Source: Rhizobiaceae bacterium (GTDB taxonomy: Bacteria > Pseudomonadota > Alphaproteobacteria > Rhizobiales > Rhizobiaceae). From it: a stretch of DNA of 32,398 bases. The notes below the pieces were generated by a model. It was not told the origin of the DNA and made no database searches. It saw only the letters and a program-made list of their open reading frames with translations. Shown one piece after another: positions 8,804 to 16,513 of this stretch (position 1 is its first letter; each line of letters opens with the position of its first letter). The stretch spans positions 1-32,398 of the forward strand of contig JANQMU010000003.1 in the NCBI GenBank assembly GCA_028279875.1, read 5' to 3'. Position numbers and translations under genes: made by a program.

Positions 8804-9553
8804 ATGAGCGAACCCGACAAGCATGAACCGCAGCAGGTCGCCATGGCCTGGGCCGTGCATGCCTTTACGGCCTCGGGCATCGTACTCGGATTCCTCGCCT
8901 TCGTCGCAATCCTCGACAATGACAAGACGGCGGTGTTCCTGTGGCTCGGCCTGGCGCTCTTTGTCGACGGGATCGACGGGACGCTGGCCCGCAAGGTCCG
9001 GGTCAGCGAAGTCACGCCGCAGATGGACGGCACCACGCTCGACAATGTGATCGACTATTTCAACTATGTGGCCGTGCCGGCGATGATGGTCTACTGGTTC
9101 GGCTTCGTACCGGAAGGCTTTGCCACCGTGACGGCTGCCACCATCATGGCCGTGTCTTGCTACACCTTTGCCAATACGGGCATGAAGACCTCGGACTATT
9201 ATTTTTCGGGATTTCCGGCGCTGTGGAATGTGCCGGTGCTGTATTTCCACATCCTGCAGACCGGCCCGTGGACCAATCTCGTCGTTCTGGCCATCTGCTG
9301 TATCCTGACCTTCGTGCCGCTGAAATTCGTCCATCCCTTCCGGGTTCTCGACTGGCGCGGCGTCACCATCCCGATGACGGTGCTGTGGGCGGCGACGACA
9401 TTGCGGCTGGTGCTGATTTCACCCGATACCGAGAACGCCCATGAGGCATCACCGGTGTTCTTCTGGCTGTGGGTGCTGTCGACCGTCTATTTCGCGGCGC
9501 TGTCCCTGTGGCGGTCGTTTCGGCCGCAGAAGGCGGAAGACGAGGGCGGGTAG
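8804..9553 (+). CDS. pcs: Phosphatidylcholine synthase
   Basis: A 249-residue integral membrane enzyme that condenses CDP-diacylglycerol with choline to give phosphatidylcholine. The signature DG-x2-AR-x12-G-x3-D-x3-D is complete: Asp58, Gly59, Ala62, Arg63, Gly76, Asp80 and Asp84. The 12-residue spacing is the Pcs form of the CDP-alcohol phosphatidyltransferase motif, which normally has eight. About seven or eight hydrophobic segments follow. GGGAGG lies upstream of the ATG. A TAATAT stretch at 8730-8735 in the spacer may belong to its own promoter. Pcs is common in rhizobia and relatives and uses host or environmental choline. Its position between engB and argB looks like a local insertion into a conserved gene order. 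Confidence 0.94.
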   Translation: MSEPDKHEPQQVAMAWAVHAFTASGIVLGFLAFVAILDNDKTAVFLWLGLALFVDGIDGTLARKVRVSEVTPQMDGTTLDNVIDYFNYVAVPAMMVYWFGFVPEGFATVTAATIMAVSCYTFANTGMKTSDYYFSGFPALWNVPVLYFHILQTGPWTNLVVLAICCILTFVPLKFVHPFRVLDWRGVTIPMTVLWAATTLRLVLISPDTENAHEASPVFFWLWVLSTVYFAALSLWRSFRPQKAEDEGG

Positions 9554-9570
9554 AACATCATTTTCCATTG

Positions 9571-10062
9571 TCAGGCGGCACGCTCGCGAAAGGTCAGGGC
9601 GATGCCATTGATGCAGTGCCGCAGGCCGGTGGGTGGCGGGCCATCATTGAAGACATGGCCGAGATGACCGCCGCAGCGGCGGCAATGGACTTCGGTGCGC
9701 GGCACGATGAGTTTGAAATCGCGCCGGGTTCCGACGGCGTTCTCATGCGAATCATAGAAACTCGGCCAGCCGGTACCGCTGTCGAATTTCGTCTCGGACG
9801 CATAGAGCGGCAGGTCGCAGCCGGCGCAGTGATAGTCGCCGATGCGTTTTTCGTTCAAAAGCGGGCTGGTATAGGGGTGTTCCGTTGCTTCCTGGCGCAG
9901 GACGGCAAACTGGTCGGGCGTCAATATCTCACGCCAGCGCTCCTCGGAATAGGTGATCTCGAATGCACCGGAGCCGGCGACCAAAGGCCCGGGCCGCAGC
10001 GTATAAAACGCGCCGAAGGCGGCCAGTCCGACGCCCGATGCCAGGAATGCACGACGATTCAT
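9571..10062 (-). CDS. msrB: Exported peptide-methionine (R)-S-oxide reductase
   Basis: A 163-residue MsrB, which reduces methionine-R-sulfoxide in proteins. Zinc-binding cysteines are Cys79/Cys82 (CAGC) and Cys127/Cys130 (CRRC). The substrate pocket reads TGWPSF, then GGHLGHVF. The catalytic Cys150 lies in RHCINGIALTF. The N-terminus is a twin-arginine-like signal (NRRAFLASGVGLAAFGAF), so the enzyme probably acts outside the cytoplasm. I chose the ATG at 10062 because it starts this signal; the frame stays open to 10158. It converges on pcs with a 17-bp gap and diverges from argB. The electron donor for a periplasmic MsrB is not visible here. Confidence 0.94.
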   Translation of the reverse strand: MNRRAFLASGVGLAAFGAFYTLRPGPLVAGSGAFEITYSEERWREILTPDQFAVLRQEATEHPYTSPLLNEKRIGDYHCAGCDLPLYASETKFDSGTGWPSFYDSHENAVGTRRDFKLIVPRTEVHCRRCGGHLGHVFNDGPPPTGLRHCINGIALTFRERAA

Positions 10063-10229
10063 CACGGCAAATCCTTTCCGTTGCTTTTGCCCAATATACA
10101 GCCTGTACCGTTGAACTGCCCATGAACTTTTCGCGAGCACGCAGGGTACGGCGCGCATGAAAGGGCAATTGCCCCGCCCAACCAGACCGGCTACAAGGCG
10201 TCAAATTTGCGCCCATCCGGGAAATACAG

Positions 10230-11135
10230 ATGTCCGATACCGGTTCCGACACACGCCAGAAGAGCGAGATCCAGGCCAAGCTGCTGTCCGAGGCGCTGCC
10301 CTATATGCAGCGCTACGAAAACCGCACTATCGTCGTCAAATATGGCGGCCACGCCATGGGCGATCCGGAGCTCGGCCAGGCTTTCGCCAGGGACATCGCG
10401 CTGCTCAAGCAGTCGGGCGTCAACCCGATCGTGGTGCATGGCGGCGGGCCGCAGATCGGGTCCATGCTGACCCAGATCGGCATCGAATCGAAATTCGAGG
10501 GCGGTCTCAGGGTGACCGACGAAAAGACCGTCGAAATCGTCGAGATGGTGCTTGCCGGGTCGATCAACAAGGAAATCGTCGCGATGATCAATGCCGAAGG
10601 CGAGTGGGCCATCGGCCTGTGCGGCAAGGATGGCAATATGGTATTCGCCGAAAAGGCGAAAAAGACCATCGTCGACCCCGATTCCAACATCGAGCGCATT
10701 CTCGATCTCGGCTTTGTCGGCGACATCGTCGAAGTGGACCGGACGCTGATCGACCTTCTCGCCAAATCGGAAATGATCCCGGTCATCGCCCCGGTCGCGC
10801 CGGGGCGCGACGGCCATACCTACAACATCAATGCCGACACTTTCGCCGGGGCGATCGCCGGCGCGCTGTCGGCCACGCGGCTGCTGTTCCTGACCGACGT
10901 GCCCGGCGTTCTCGACAGGCAGGGCAATCTGATCAAGAAGCTGACGGTGGCCGAGGCACGCGCCCTGATGGCGGACGGAACGATCTCCGGCGGCATGATC
11001 CCGAAGGTCGAAACCTGCATCGAGGCGATCGAGGCCGGCGTCGAGGGCGTCGTCATCCTCAACGGCAAGACGGCCCATGCGGTGCTGCTGGAAATCTTCA
11101 CCCAGCACGGCGCCGGGACTCTGATCGTGCATTAG
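10230..11135 (+). CDS. argB: Acetylglutamate kinase
   Basis: A 301-residue enzyme of arginine synthesis that phosphorylates N-acetylglutamate. It shows [10 protein letters not shown] and [10 protein letters not shown] (phosphate and substrate loops), then SGGMIPKVE and [18 protein letters not shown] near the C-terminus. An N-terminal helix of about 25 residues precedes the kinase core, as in the hexameric, arginine-inhibited enzymes; feedback inhibition is inferred from that. The upstream spacer (about 167 bp) is shared with the divergent msrB gene and should hold both promoters. In many rhizobia argB follows engB directly; here pcs and msrB lie between them. Confidence 0.97.
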   Translation: MSDTGSDTRQKSEIQAKLLSEALPYMQRYENRTIVVKYGGHAMGDPELGQAFARDIALLKQSGVNPIVVHGGGPQIGSMLTQIGIESKFEGGLRVTDEKTVEIVEMVLAGSINKEIVAMINAEGEWAIGLCGKDGNMVFAEKAKKTIVDPDSNIERILDLGFVGDIVEVDRTLIDLLAKSEMIPVIAPVAPGRDGHTYNINADTFAGAIAGALSATRLLFLTDVPGVLDRQGNLIKKLTVAEARALMADGTISGGMIPKVETCIEAIEAGVEGVVILNGKTAHAVLLEIFTQHGAGTLIVH

Positions 11136-11146
11136 GCATCTGCTGA

Positions 11147-11938
11147 TTACAGGTCCCGGAAATCGCCTCCCCGGCCCTTGCCGGCGGCGAACCGCGCTGC
11201 GCCGGCGACACCCTTCGTCACTTCCGCCTTGCTGTTTCGCCATTCCTGGCGCAAGGCGTCGCGCTCGCTCAGCCCGTGTTGCGACCGGACAGAACGGCGG
11301 TCGGCATTCATGCAGCTTTGCGGAAAGCGGGCGATGTCACGGGCCAGCGCCTCGGCCGCCGCACGCGCCTCGCCTTGCGGCACGACATATTCGCACAGGC
11401 CGATGCGCAAGGCCTCATCGGCGTTGACCCGCCGCCCGGTCAGGATCAGATCCATCGCCCGGCCCTCACCGACGAGACGCGGCAGGCGCACCGTGCCGCC
11501 ATCGATCAGCGGAATGCCCCAGCGGCGGCAATAGACACCCATGAAGGCGGTTTCCTCCATCACGCGGATATCGGCCCATAGCGCCAGTTCCATGCCGCCG
11601 GCGACGGCCGGCCCGGCGACCGCGGCGATGACGGGTTTCGACAGGTCCAGGCGGCTTGGCCCCATCGGCGCGATGGGCGGTTCGCCGTCATCGGGAAAAT
11701 CATAGGGATCGAGCGCATCGGCGCCGGAGAGGACCGCCGCATGTTTCAGATCCCATCCGGCGCAAAACGCGCCGCCTTCGCCCCAGAACACCGCAACGGC
11801 TGCGCTATCGTCCCGGTCAAAGGCGCGAAAGGCTTCATACAGCGCTGTTGCGCTCTGCGGATCCATCGCGTTGCGCGCCTCGGGGCGTGCATGAATGACG
11901 GTCCAGACCGCGCCATCCCTTTCAATCCTGACCACCAT
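11147..11938 (-). CDS. Crotonase-family (enoyl-CoA hydratase/isomerase-like) protein
   Basis: A 263-residue crotonase-fold protein. The oxyanion-hole segments are GGAFCAGWDLK and AGPAVAGGMELALWADI. The first family Glu (in GGMELA) is kept. The second catalytic Glu of true enoyl-CoA hydratases is replaced by Cys in the segment MGVYCRRWGIPLIDGGTVRL. This CRRWG.PLIDGG form is a known subfamily usually annotated as enoyl-CoA hydratase, but hydration has not been shown for it to my knowledge. The acyl-CoA substrate is unknown. It converges on argB with an 11-bp gap and lies 92 bp downstream of a DMT transporter on the same strand. Confidence 0.9.
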   Translation of the reverse strand: MVVRIERDGAVWTVIHARPEARNAMDPQSATALYEAFRAFDRDDSAAVAVFWGEGGAFCAGWDLKHAAVLSGADALDPYDFPDDGEPPIAPMGPSRLDLSKPVIAAVAGPAVAGGMELALWADIRVMEETAFMGVYCRRWGIPLIDGGTVRLPRLVGEGRAMDLILTGRRVNADEALRIGLCEYVVPQGEARAAAEALARDIARFPQSCMNADRRSVRSQHGLSERDALRQEWRNSKAEVTKGVAGAARFAAGKGRGGDFRDL

Positions 11939-12030
11939 GCCAAATTACTCCATCTCCGCTGCAGTAAAACCGGCAGCCACTGTCCGCGGCCTCGCCGATC
12001 CCGTCAATGGCAAAGCCTATGCGCGGTTCT

Positions 12031-12936
12031 TCAGGCAAACAGCACCAGCGCCACGACGCCGGCGACGATCAGGACCGTGCCGATGATCTCGATCCGGTTG
12101 ACGCTTTCACGGAAGATGAACACGGACGAGACATAGGTGAAGATGATTTCGACCTGCGCCAGGACCTTGACATAGGCGGCCTGCTGCAGGGTCATCGCCA
12201 TGAACCAGCCGAAGGAGGCGGTGGCACCGGCAAGGCCGACGATCAGCGAGGGTTTCCAGGCCCTGGCGATGCGGCCGATTTCGGCCCGGTCGCGCAGCAT
12301 CATCCAGACCAGCATGATCGCGGTCTGGAAAACGATGACGAAAGCCAGGGTTACAGCCGCCTGCATCATGAAGTTGGGGCCGCCGAGCGACAGGGACGCG
12401 GCGCGATAGGAGACGGCGGAAATCCCGAACGCCGTTCCCGAACCGAGCCCGATCAGCGCCGTTCGGCTGAACACGGAGGTGACCAGCCCGGTCCAGCTCA
12501 TCGTGCTGCGGGCCACGGAGATCAGCATGACGCCGACAACGGAGATAGCGATGGCAAACAGGCTGCCGGCGGTGACGGTTTCGCCGAGGAAAACCAGGCC
12601 GAAAAAGGCGGCCTGCGCCGGCTCGGTGCGCGAATAGGCGGTGCCGACGGTGAAATTGCGGAAGGAAAACAGATAGACCAGCAGCATGGTCGCGGTGATC
12701 TGTGCGACGCCGCCGAGGACGGCCCACAGAAAAAACACGCCGTTGAGCGCGGGCAGGCTCATGCCGACAGCCAGATGCAGCACCGCGACGAAAAGCAGGG
12801 CGAAAGGAAATCCGAAGCCGAACCGCACAAAGGTGGCGCCGGTCGTGCCCATCACCCCCTTGAGGTGTTTCTGCATGGCGGAACGGATATTCTGCAAAAA
12901 CGCGGCAGCAAGGGTGATCGGGATCCACAGTTCCAT
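12031..12936 (-). CDS. EamA/DMT-family transporter
   Basis: A 301-residue membrane protein with about ten hydrophobic helices in two repeats, as in drug/metabolite transporters. The N-terminal half shows AMQKHLKG and YSRTEPAQAAFFGLVFLGE. The second half ends with the signature IFTYVSSVFIFRESVNRIE followed by a last helix (IIGTVLIVAGVVALVLFA). The direction and substrate cannot be told from the sequence. It is divergent from the HAD gene across 79 bp. The crotonase gene is downstream on the same strand. Confidence 0.88.
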   Translation of the reverse strand: MELWIPITLAAAFLQNIRSAMQKHLKGVMGTTGATFVRFGFGFPFALLFVAVLHLAVGMSLPALNGVFFLWAVLGGVAQITATMLLVYLFSFRNFTVGTAYSRTEPAQAAFFGLVFLGETVTAGSLFAIAISVVGVMLISVARSTMSWTGLVTSVFSRTALIGLGSGTAFGISAVSYRAASLSLGGPNFMMQAAVTLAFVIVFQTAIMLVWMMLRDRAEIGRIARAWKPSLIVGLAGATASFGWFMAMTLQQAAYVKVLAQVEIIFTYVSSVFIFRESVNRIEIIGTVLIVAGVVALVLFA

Positions 12937-13015
12937 CGCCGCGCCCTATCATGATTCCCTATTGACGCCAATGAAATCGGCGTGCCAATCGCCGGCGTCT
13001 GTGGCATAAGAGCCC

Positions 13016-13738
13016 ATGTCCAACCACCTGCCGAACCGAGACGATTTCAGCGCCGTCACCAATTGGGTCTTCGATCTCGACAATACGCTCTACCCGCGCC
13101 ACACGGACCTGTTCGCACAGATCGACCGGAAGATGACCGCCTATGTGGCGGAGCTCCTGCGCCTGCCGCGCGACGAGGCGCGGCGGGTGCAGAAGGAGTA
13201 TTATCGCGATCACGGCACGACGCTGAACGGGCTGATCAGGGAACACGGAATCGACGCCAATGATTTCCTGGAGAAGGTCCATGACATCGACTATTCCTGG
13301 CTGAAGCCCGATCCGGCCCTGGGCGCGGCCATCCGTGCCCTGCCGGGGCGCAAGTTCATCTTCACCAATGGCGATGTCGGCCACGCGGAACGGACCGCCA
13401 CGGCGCTCGGCATTCTCGATCATTTCGACGAGATCTTCGATATCCTGGCGGCCGATCTGACACCGAAACCGGCGGCCGAGACCTATGACCGGTTTCTGTC
13501 GCTGCACGATATCGAGAGCACCGACGCAGTGATGTTCGAGGACCTGCCGCGCAATCTCGCAGTGCCCAAATCACTCGGCATGCGGACCGTGCTGATCGTG
13601 CCGCACAATCTCGACACGCTGCTCGGCGAGGACTGGGAACAGCACGGCGCCGATGGCGACCATATCGATTACGTCACGGACGATCTCGCCGGGTTTCTCG
13701 ACCACTATCTGGAAAACAGCGAAACCAGATCGCCATAG
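13016..13738 (+). CDS. HAD-family hydrolase, pyrimidine 5'-nucleotidase-like
   Basis: A 240-residue HAD phosphatase. Motif I is VFDLDNTLYP (Asp20 nucleophile, Asp22 acid/base). Motif II is FIFTNGD (Thr117), the motif III lysine is Lys151 in TPKP, and motif IV is FEDLPRN (Glu175, Asp176). The NTLYP...D form and the all-helical cap are those of the SDT1/YjjG-like pyrimidine nucleotidases. The likely reaction is dephosphorylation of UMP/CMP or damaged nucleotides, inferred from the family. It is near argB in many rhizobia as I recall; here two minus-strand genes lie between. Its stop is 6 bp from the stop of the convergent CruF-like gene. Confidence 0.9.
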   Translation: MSNHLPNRDDFSAVTNWVFDLDNTLYPRHTDLFAQIDRKMTAYVAELLRLPRDEARRVQKEYYRDHGTTLNGLIREHGIDANDFLEKVHDIDYSWLKPDPALGAAIRALPGRKFIFTNGDVGHAERTATALGILDHFDEIFDILAADLTPKPAAETYDRFLSLHDIESTDAVMFEDLPRNLAVPKSLGMRTVLIVPHNLDTLLGEDWEQHGADGDHIDYVTDDLAGFLDHYLENSETRSP

Positions 13739-13744
13739 GCCGGG

Positions 13745-14638
13745 TCAATTCACCGGCGCGGGTTGCGGGGTCCGCCGGCGGAAGAGCCGGACTACGGCCA
13801 GCAGCGCCACCGGAACCATCGTGACGGCCGTCAGCACGGCGATTTCCCTGTGGATCCCGCCAACCGGAACAAAGGCGTCGTTGACCAGGACCATCTCGCC
13901 CGATGATGGCATCAGGACCGGGTTGAGCAGATATTCGACGGGAAATGCCAGATACATCAAGGGCGCTGACATCCAGAACAAACGTGTCTCGGTCGCCGGA
14001 TGCCGCCGTAGCGCCACCGATTCCCCGCGCATGAGGGCATAGGTTGCGAACATCAGCAGGGTGACGATGAACCAGCCGGCGAAATTGAGCAGCGGGATCC
14101 CGTAATGGGGACCGCCGTCACGCCAGATCCAGCGGCCTTCAACGGTCGCCCGAAGCGGATCCATCGACAGATCCCACAGCACCATGAGCGCGGTGGCGAC
14201 CAGCGGGACCGCGAAGCGCAGGACGACGTCAGAGCCGGGTCGCGTGCGGCCAAGAAGCACTCTTGCCGTCACCCAGCTTATATAGCCCATGACGCCATAG
14301 GCGGGCATGACCGAAACGGGCACATGACCGAGAAACGGCCCCATGATCTCGGTATAGTGGTAATGGCCGAATGGGAAACCCGTCACAATGCTGATGGTCT
14401 CGGCCGTCCAGCCGATCAGAAATATGATGACGACGAATGCAAAGATGGCGCGCCCGCCCTCGGCCCGCGCGCCGTGCAACACGAGAAACGACAGCATCGC
14501 GCCAGCAACCAGGGCCGGCGACCAGGTTTTCAGCGGCCCGTTTGCGGCACCGGCGGCGTAAAGCGCATTGCCGAACCAGGCGATGGCGACCAGCACGATG
14601 CAGACGACGGCGAGTTGAGGGCGCACGACGACACCCAT
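13745..14638 (-). CDS. Carotenoid biosynthesis-type membrane protein (CruF/DUF422)
   Basis: A 297-residue membrane protein with about seven helices. Conserved DUF422 blocks are clear: GFPFGHYHYTEIMGPFLG, then VLWDLSMDP followed by GRWIWRDGG and YGIPLLNFAGW. Known relatives are carotenoid 1',2'-hydratases (CruF) and C50-type hydratases, which add water to the end of linear carotenoids. The exact substrate here is unknown. The ATG at 14638 lies one nucleotide after the P450 stop codon, so translation is probably coupled. No phytoene synthase, desaturase or cyclase gene is in the window, so the pair either acts on a precursor made elsewhere or on another terpenoid. Confidence 0.85.
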   Translation of the reverse strand: MGVVVRPQLAVVCIVLVAIAWFGNALYAAGAANGPLKTWSPALVAGAMLSFLVLHGARAEGGRAIFAFVVIIFLIGWTAETISIVTGFPFGHYHYTEIMGPFLGHVPVSVMPAYGVMGYISWVTARVLLGRTRPGSDVVLRFAVPLVATALMVLWDLSMDPLRATVEGRWIWRDGGPHYGIPLLNFAGWFIVTLLMFATYALMRGESVALRRHPATETRLFWMSAPLMYLAFPVEYLLNPVLMPSSGEMVLVNDAFVPVGGIHREIAVLTAVTMVPVALLAVVRLFRRRTPQPAPVN

Positions 14639-14639
14639 G

Positions 14640-16007
14640 CTAGTGCCTCCCCCGTCTTGTCATGATGACCGGAATGCCGTTGTTCGACCGCAGCGTGCCC
14701 CGCCATACCGGCTGCGGCGGTTCCGCACTGGCATATCGAAAGTCGAATTCGCGCACCAGACGGGCCAGAACGATGACGCTTTCCAGTTCAGCGAAAGCGC
14801 GGCCGATACACATGCGCGGGCCGACACCGAACGGCATATAGCAATCGGCCTTGCCGTCTGCCTCACCACCCGGCAGAAAACGGCCGATCCTGAAGCGGCT
14901 TCCCTCATTCCAGTGCCTGTCGGAACGCTGCAGCAGCCAGGTACTGGCGACAAGATAGTCCCCCTTTCTGACCGGATGGGGTCCAAGTCGGTCGCCCTCG
15001 AGCGCATGGCGCGCCATGCCCGGTATCGCGGGGTAGAGCCTCAGTGTCTCGCGTATCGTGGCCAGCACATGGGGCAGAACGGACGGCCATTGCTGCGGCG
15101 ACACATGATCGTGCCTGCCGGCATCGACCTCGTCCCGGACGGCCGACAGCGCATCCGGCGTCATGGCGAGCAAATAAAGCGCCCAGGCAATCACCTTGCC
15201 TGTCGTGTCGTAGGACGCTCCAAGCATGGTTCCGATATTGTCGAGCGCCGCCCGACGCCCGTCACCATATCCGGTGTTCGAAATGAAATGGCGGCAGATT
15301 CCGGTCAAAAGATCGTCCGGCGCACCCGCACCGGACCGGATGCGTTCCTGACGCTGGCGATAGAGGGTTTCGACAATGGCGCCATGACGGCGCAGGATCC
15401 GTCCGACACGCCGTTTCATCAGCCGCGGCAGCTCCGCCGGCGCCTGCAGAATATCCGCCACATCGATCGCCAGAACGTGTTCCAGATAGTTCGAATTGGT
15501 TTCGCTCATCGGCTCGAACGACCCGTCGCGGTCCTTCGAAAAGAGGCACCTCATGCCGTTTTCGAGCGCGAGACCGGTCGCCAGAGAGGCAAGGGAGACG
15601 GACTGCCGATCCGGTTGGCGCAGGCAGAAACGGTCACAGATCGCGGCGATGTCGACCGCATAGCGGGCAAGCTTCCGGCTGCTGAACTGCACCGCTGACA
15701 GCCGGCGGAGTGTGTGCCATTCATCCCCCTCGACGGCTGCCAGGCCACGGCTGAAACTGCGCTTGAGCAGGAGTTTCCGGATCGGATCGATGCCGTATTT
15801 GTGGCGATTGGTGATGAAGACCTGCCGGATGTAACCGGGATCGTTCAACGACAGCGCGCGCAGCCCGAACATCCGGTCGATCACCAGATCCTTGGTGTAA
15901 TGGTCCCGCGTCAGCAATGCGATCGGGTTCTTGTACAGGCTGTAGACAATCGCCGCCGCATTGGGCATTTGGCGGCGGACAGGGGGAAATGCGGGTTCGA
16001 AATCCAC
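14640..16007 (-). CDS. Cytochrome P450
   Basis: A soluble bacterial-type P450, about 455 residues from the GTG at 16007. It shows the C-helix WxxxR (WHTLR, about 97-101), the I-helix oxygen-activation segment ASYDTT (about 264-269, with Ser in place of the usual Gly), the K-helix ExxR (ETLR, about 320-323) and the heme loop PFGVGPRMCIGRAF with the thiolate ligand near Cys400. The start is uncertain: the frame is open to a TTG at 16205, adding 66 residues without family features, and no candidate has a clear ribosome site. GTG at 16007 gives the usual length. It is one nucleotide upstream of a CruF/DUF422 gene, which suggests a carotenoid or terpenoid substrate. No ferredoxin or reductase partner is nearby. 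Confidence 0.93.
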   Translation of the reverse strand: MDFEPAFPPVRRQMPNAAAIVYSLYKNPIALLTRDHYTKDLVIDRMFGLRALSLNDPGYIRQVFITNRHKYGIDPIRKLLLKRSFSRGLAAVEGDEWHTLRRLSAVQFSSRKLARYAVDIAAICDRFCLRQPDRQSVSLASLATGLALENGMRCLFSKDRDGSFEPMSETNSNYLEHVLAIDVADILQAPAELPRLMKRRVGRILRRHGAIVETLYRQRQERIRSGAGAPDDLLTGICRHFISNTGYGDGRRAALDNIGTMLGASYDTTGKVIAWALYLLAMTPDALSAVRDEVDAGRHDHVSPQQWPSVLPHVLATIRETLRLYPAIPGMARHALEGDRLGPHPVRKGDYLVASTWLLQRSDRHWNEGSRFRIGRFLPGGEADGKADCYMPFGVGPRMCIGRAFAELESVIVLARLVREFDFRYASAEPPQPVWRGTLRSNNGIPVIMTRRGRH

Positions 16008-16205
16008 CGTGTCGACGCAGGAAGCGGAAGGCGTGTCCGCCCCGCCGAAAATCGCCGGCGCTGATCCGTGTCCGACGGTTCCGGACCCACGTTCAAGCTT
16101 CAATCCGACCCTCCCGCCTTCAAGACCGGCGCCCTGCAGATCAGCCGCCAGGGGCAGGTCATCGCCATGTGACCAAATCTTGGTGCCGGTCCGCACAGAC
16201 GGCAA

Positions 16206-16513
16206 TTGTCAATGATGCTGCTTCTGTAAGCACATCTGCTTAGCGTCGCTCGAGAAACAGGCTTATGCTTCTGCCGCGCCGAAAAAGAACGGGGCAGCGA
16301 TACTGCCAATTCAATGCAAATCGTGACGGTGTCGTCCATCGCAAACAGGGCGGTGGGATCGACGGGTTGCGAGTGCGTTAACCACTGTAATTCAAGGTTT
16401 TTTATCTTTGTTGTCCTAAGCTGGTGCGGTCAGAGCATGCAAAAACGCCGGCGCGGCATTAAGGGGACTGCCGCCATACGCGCCGCTCGGACGCAACTGG
16501 ACGGATCCGAACC
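16206..16513. other. Divergent intergenic region
   Basis: This spacer lies between the P450 gene (minus) and the GGDEF/EAL gene (plus) and must hold the start signals of both. A minus-strand TTGACA lies at about 16206-16211, but there is no good -10 at the right distance. A plus-strand TTGCGA near 16365 has a TAATTC about 15 nt later, which is too short to trust. I see no RNA gene, repeat or convincing small frame. Confidence 0.4.

Noticed and set aside
10157..11146. 329-aa plus-strand frame overlapping argB
   Set aside because: It is an Arg-rich out-of-frame shadow; the argB frame carries all kinase motifs.
12007..12954. 315-aa plus-strand frame opposite the DMT transporter
   Set aside because: It is a polar, repetitive antisense sequence, whereas the minus strand gives ten membrane helices.
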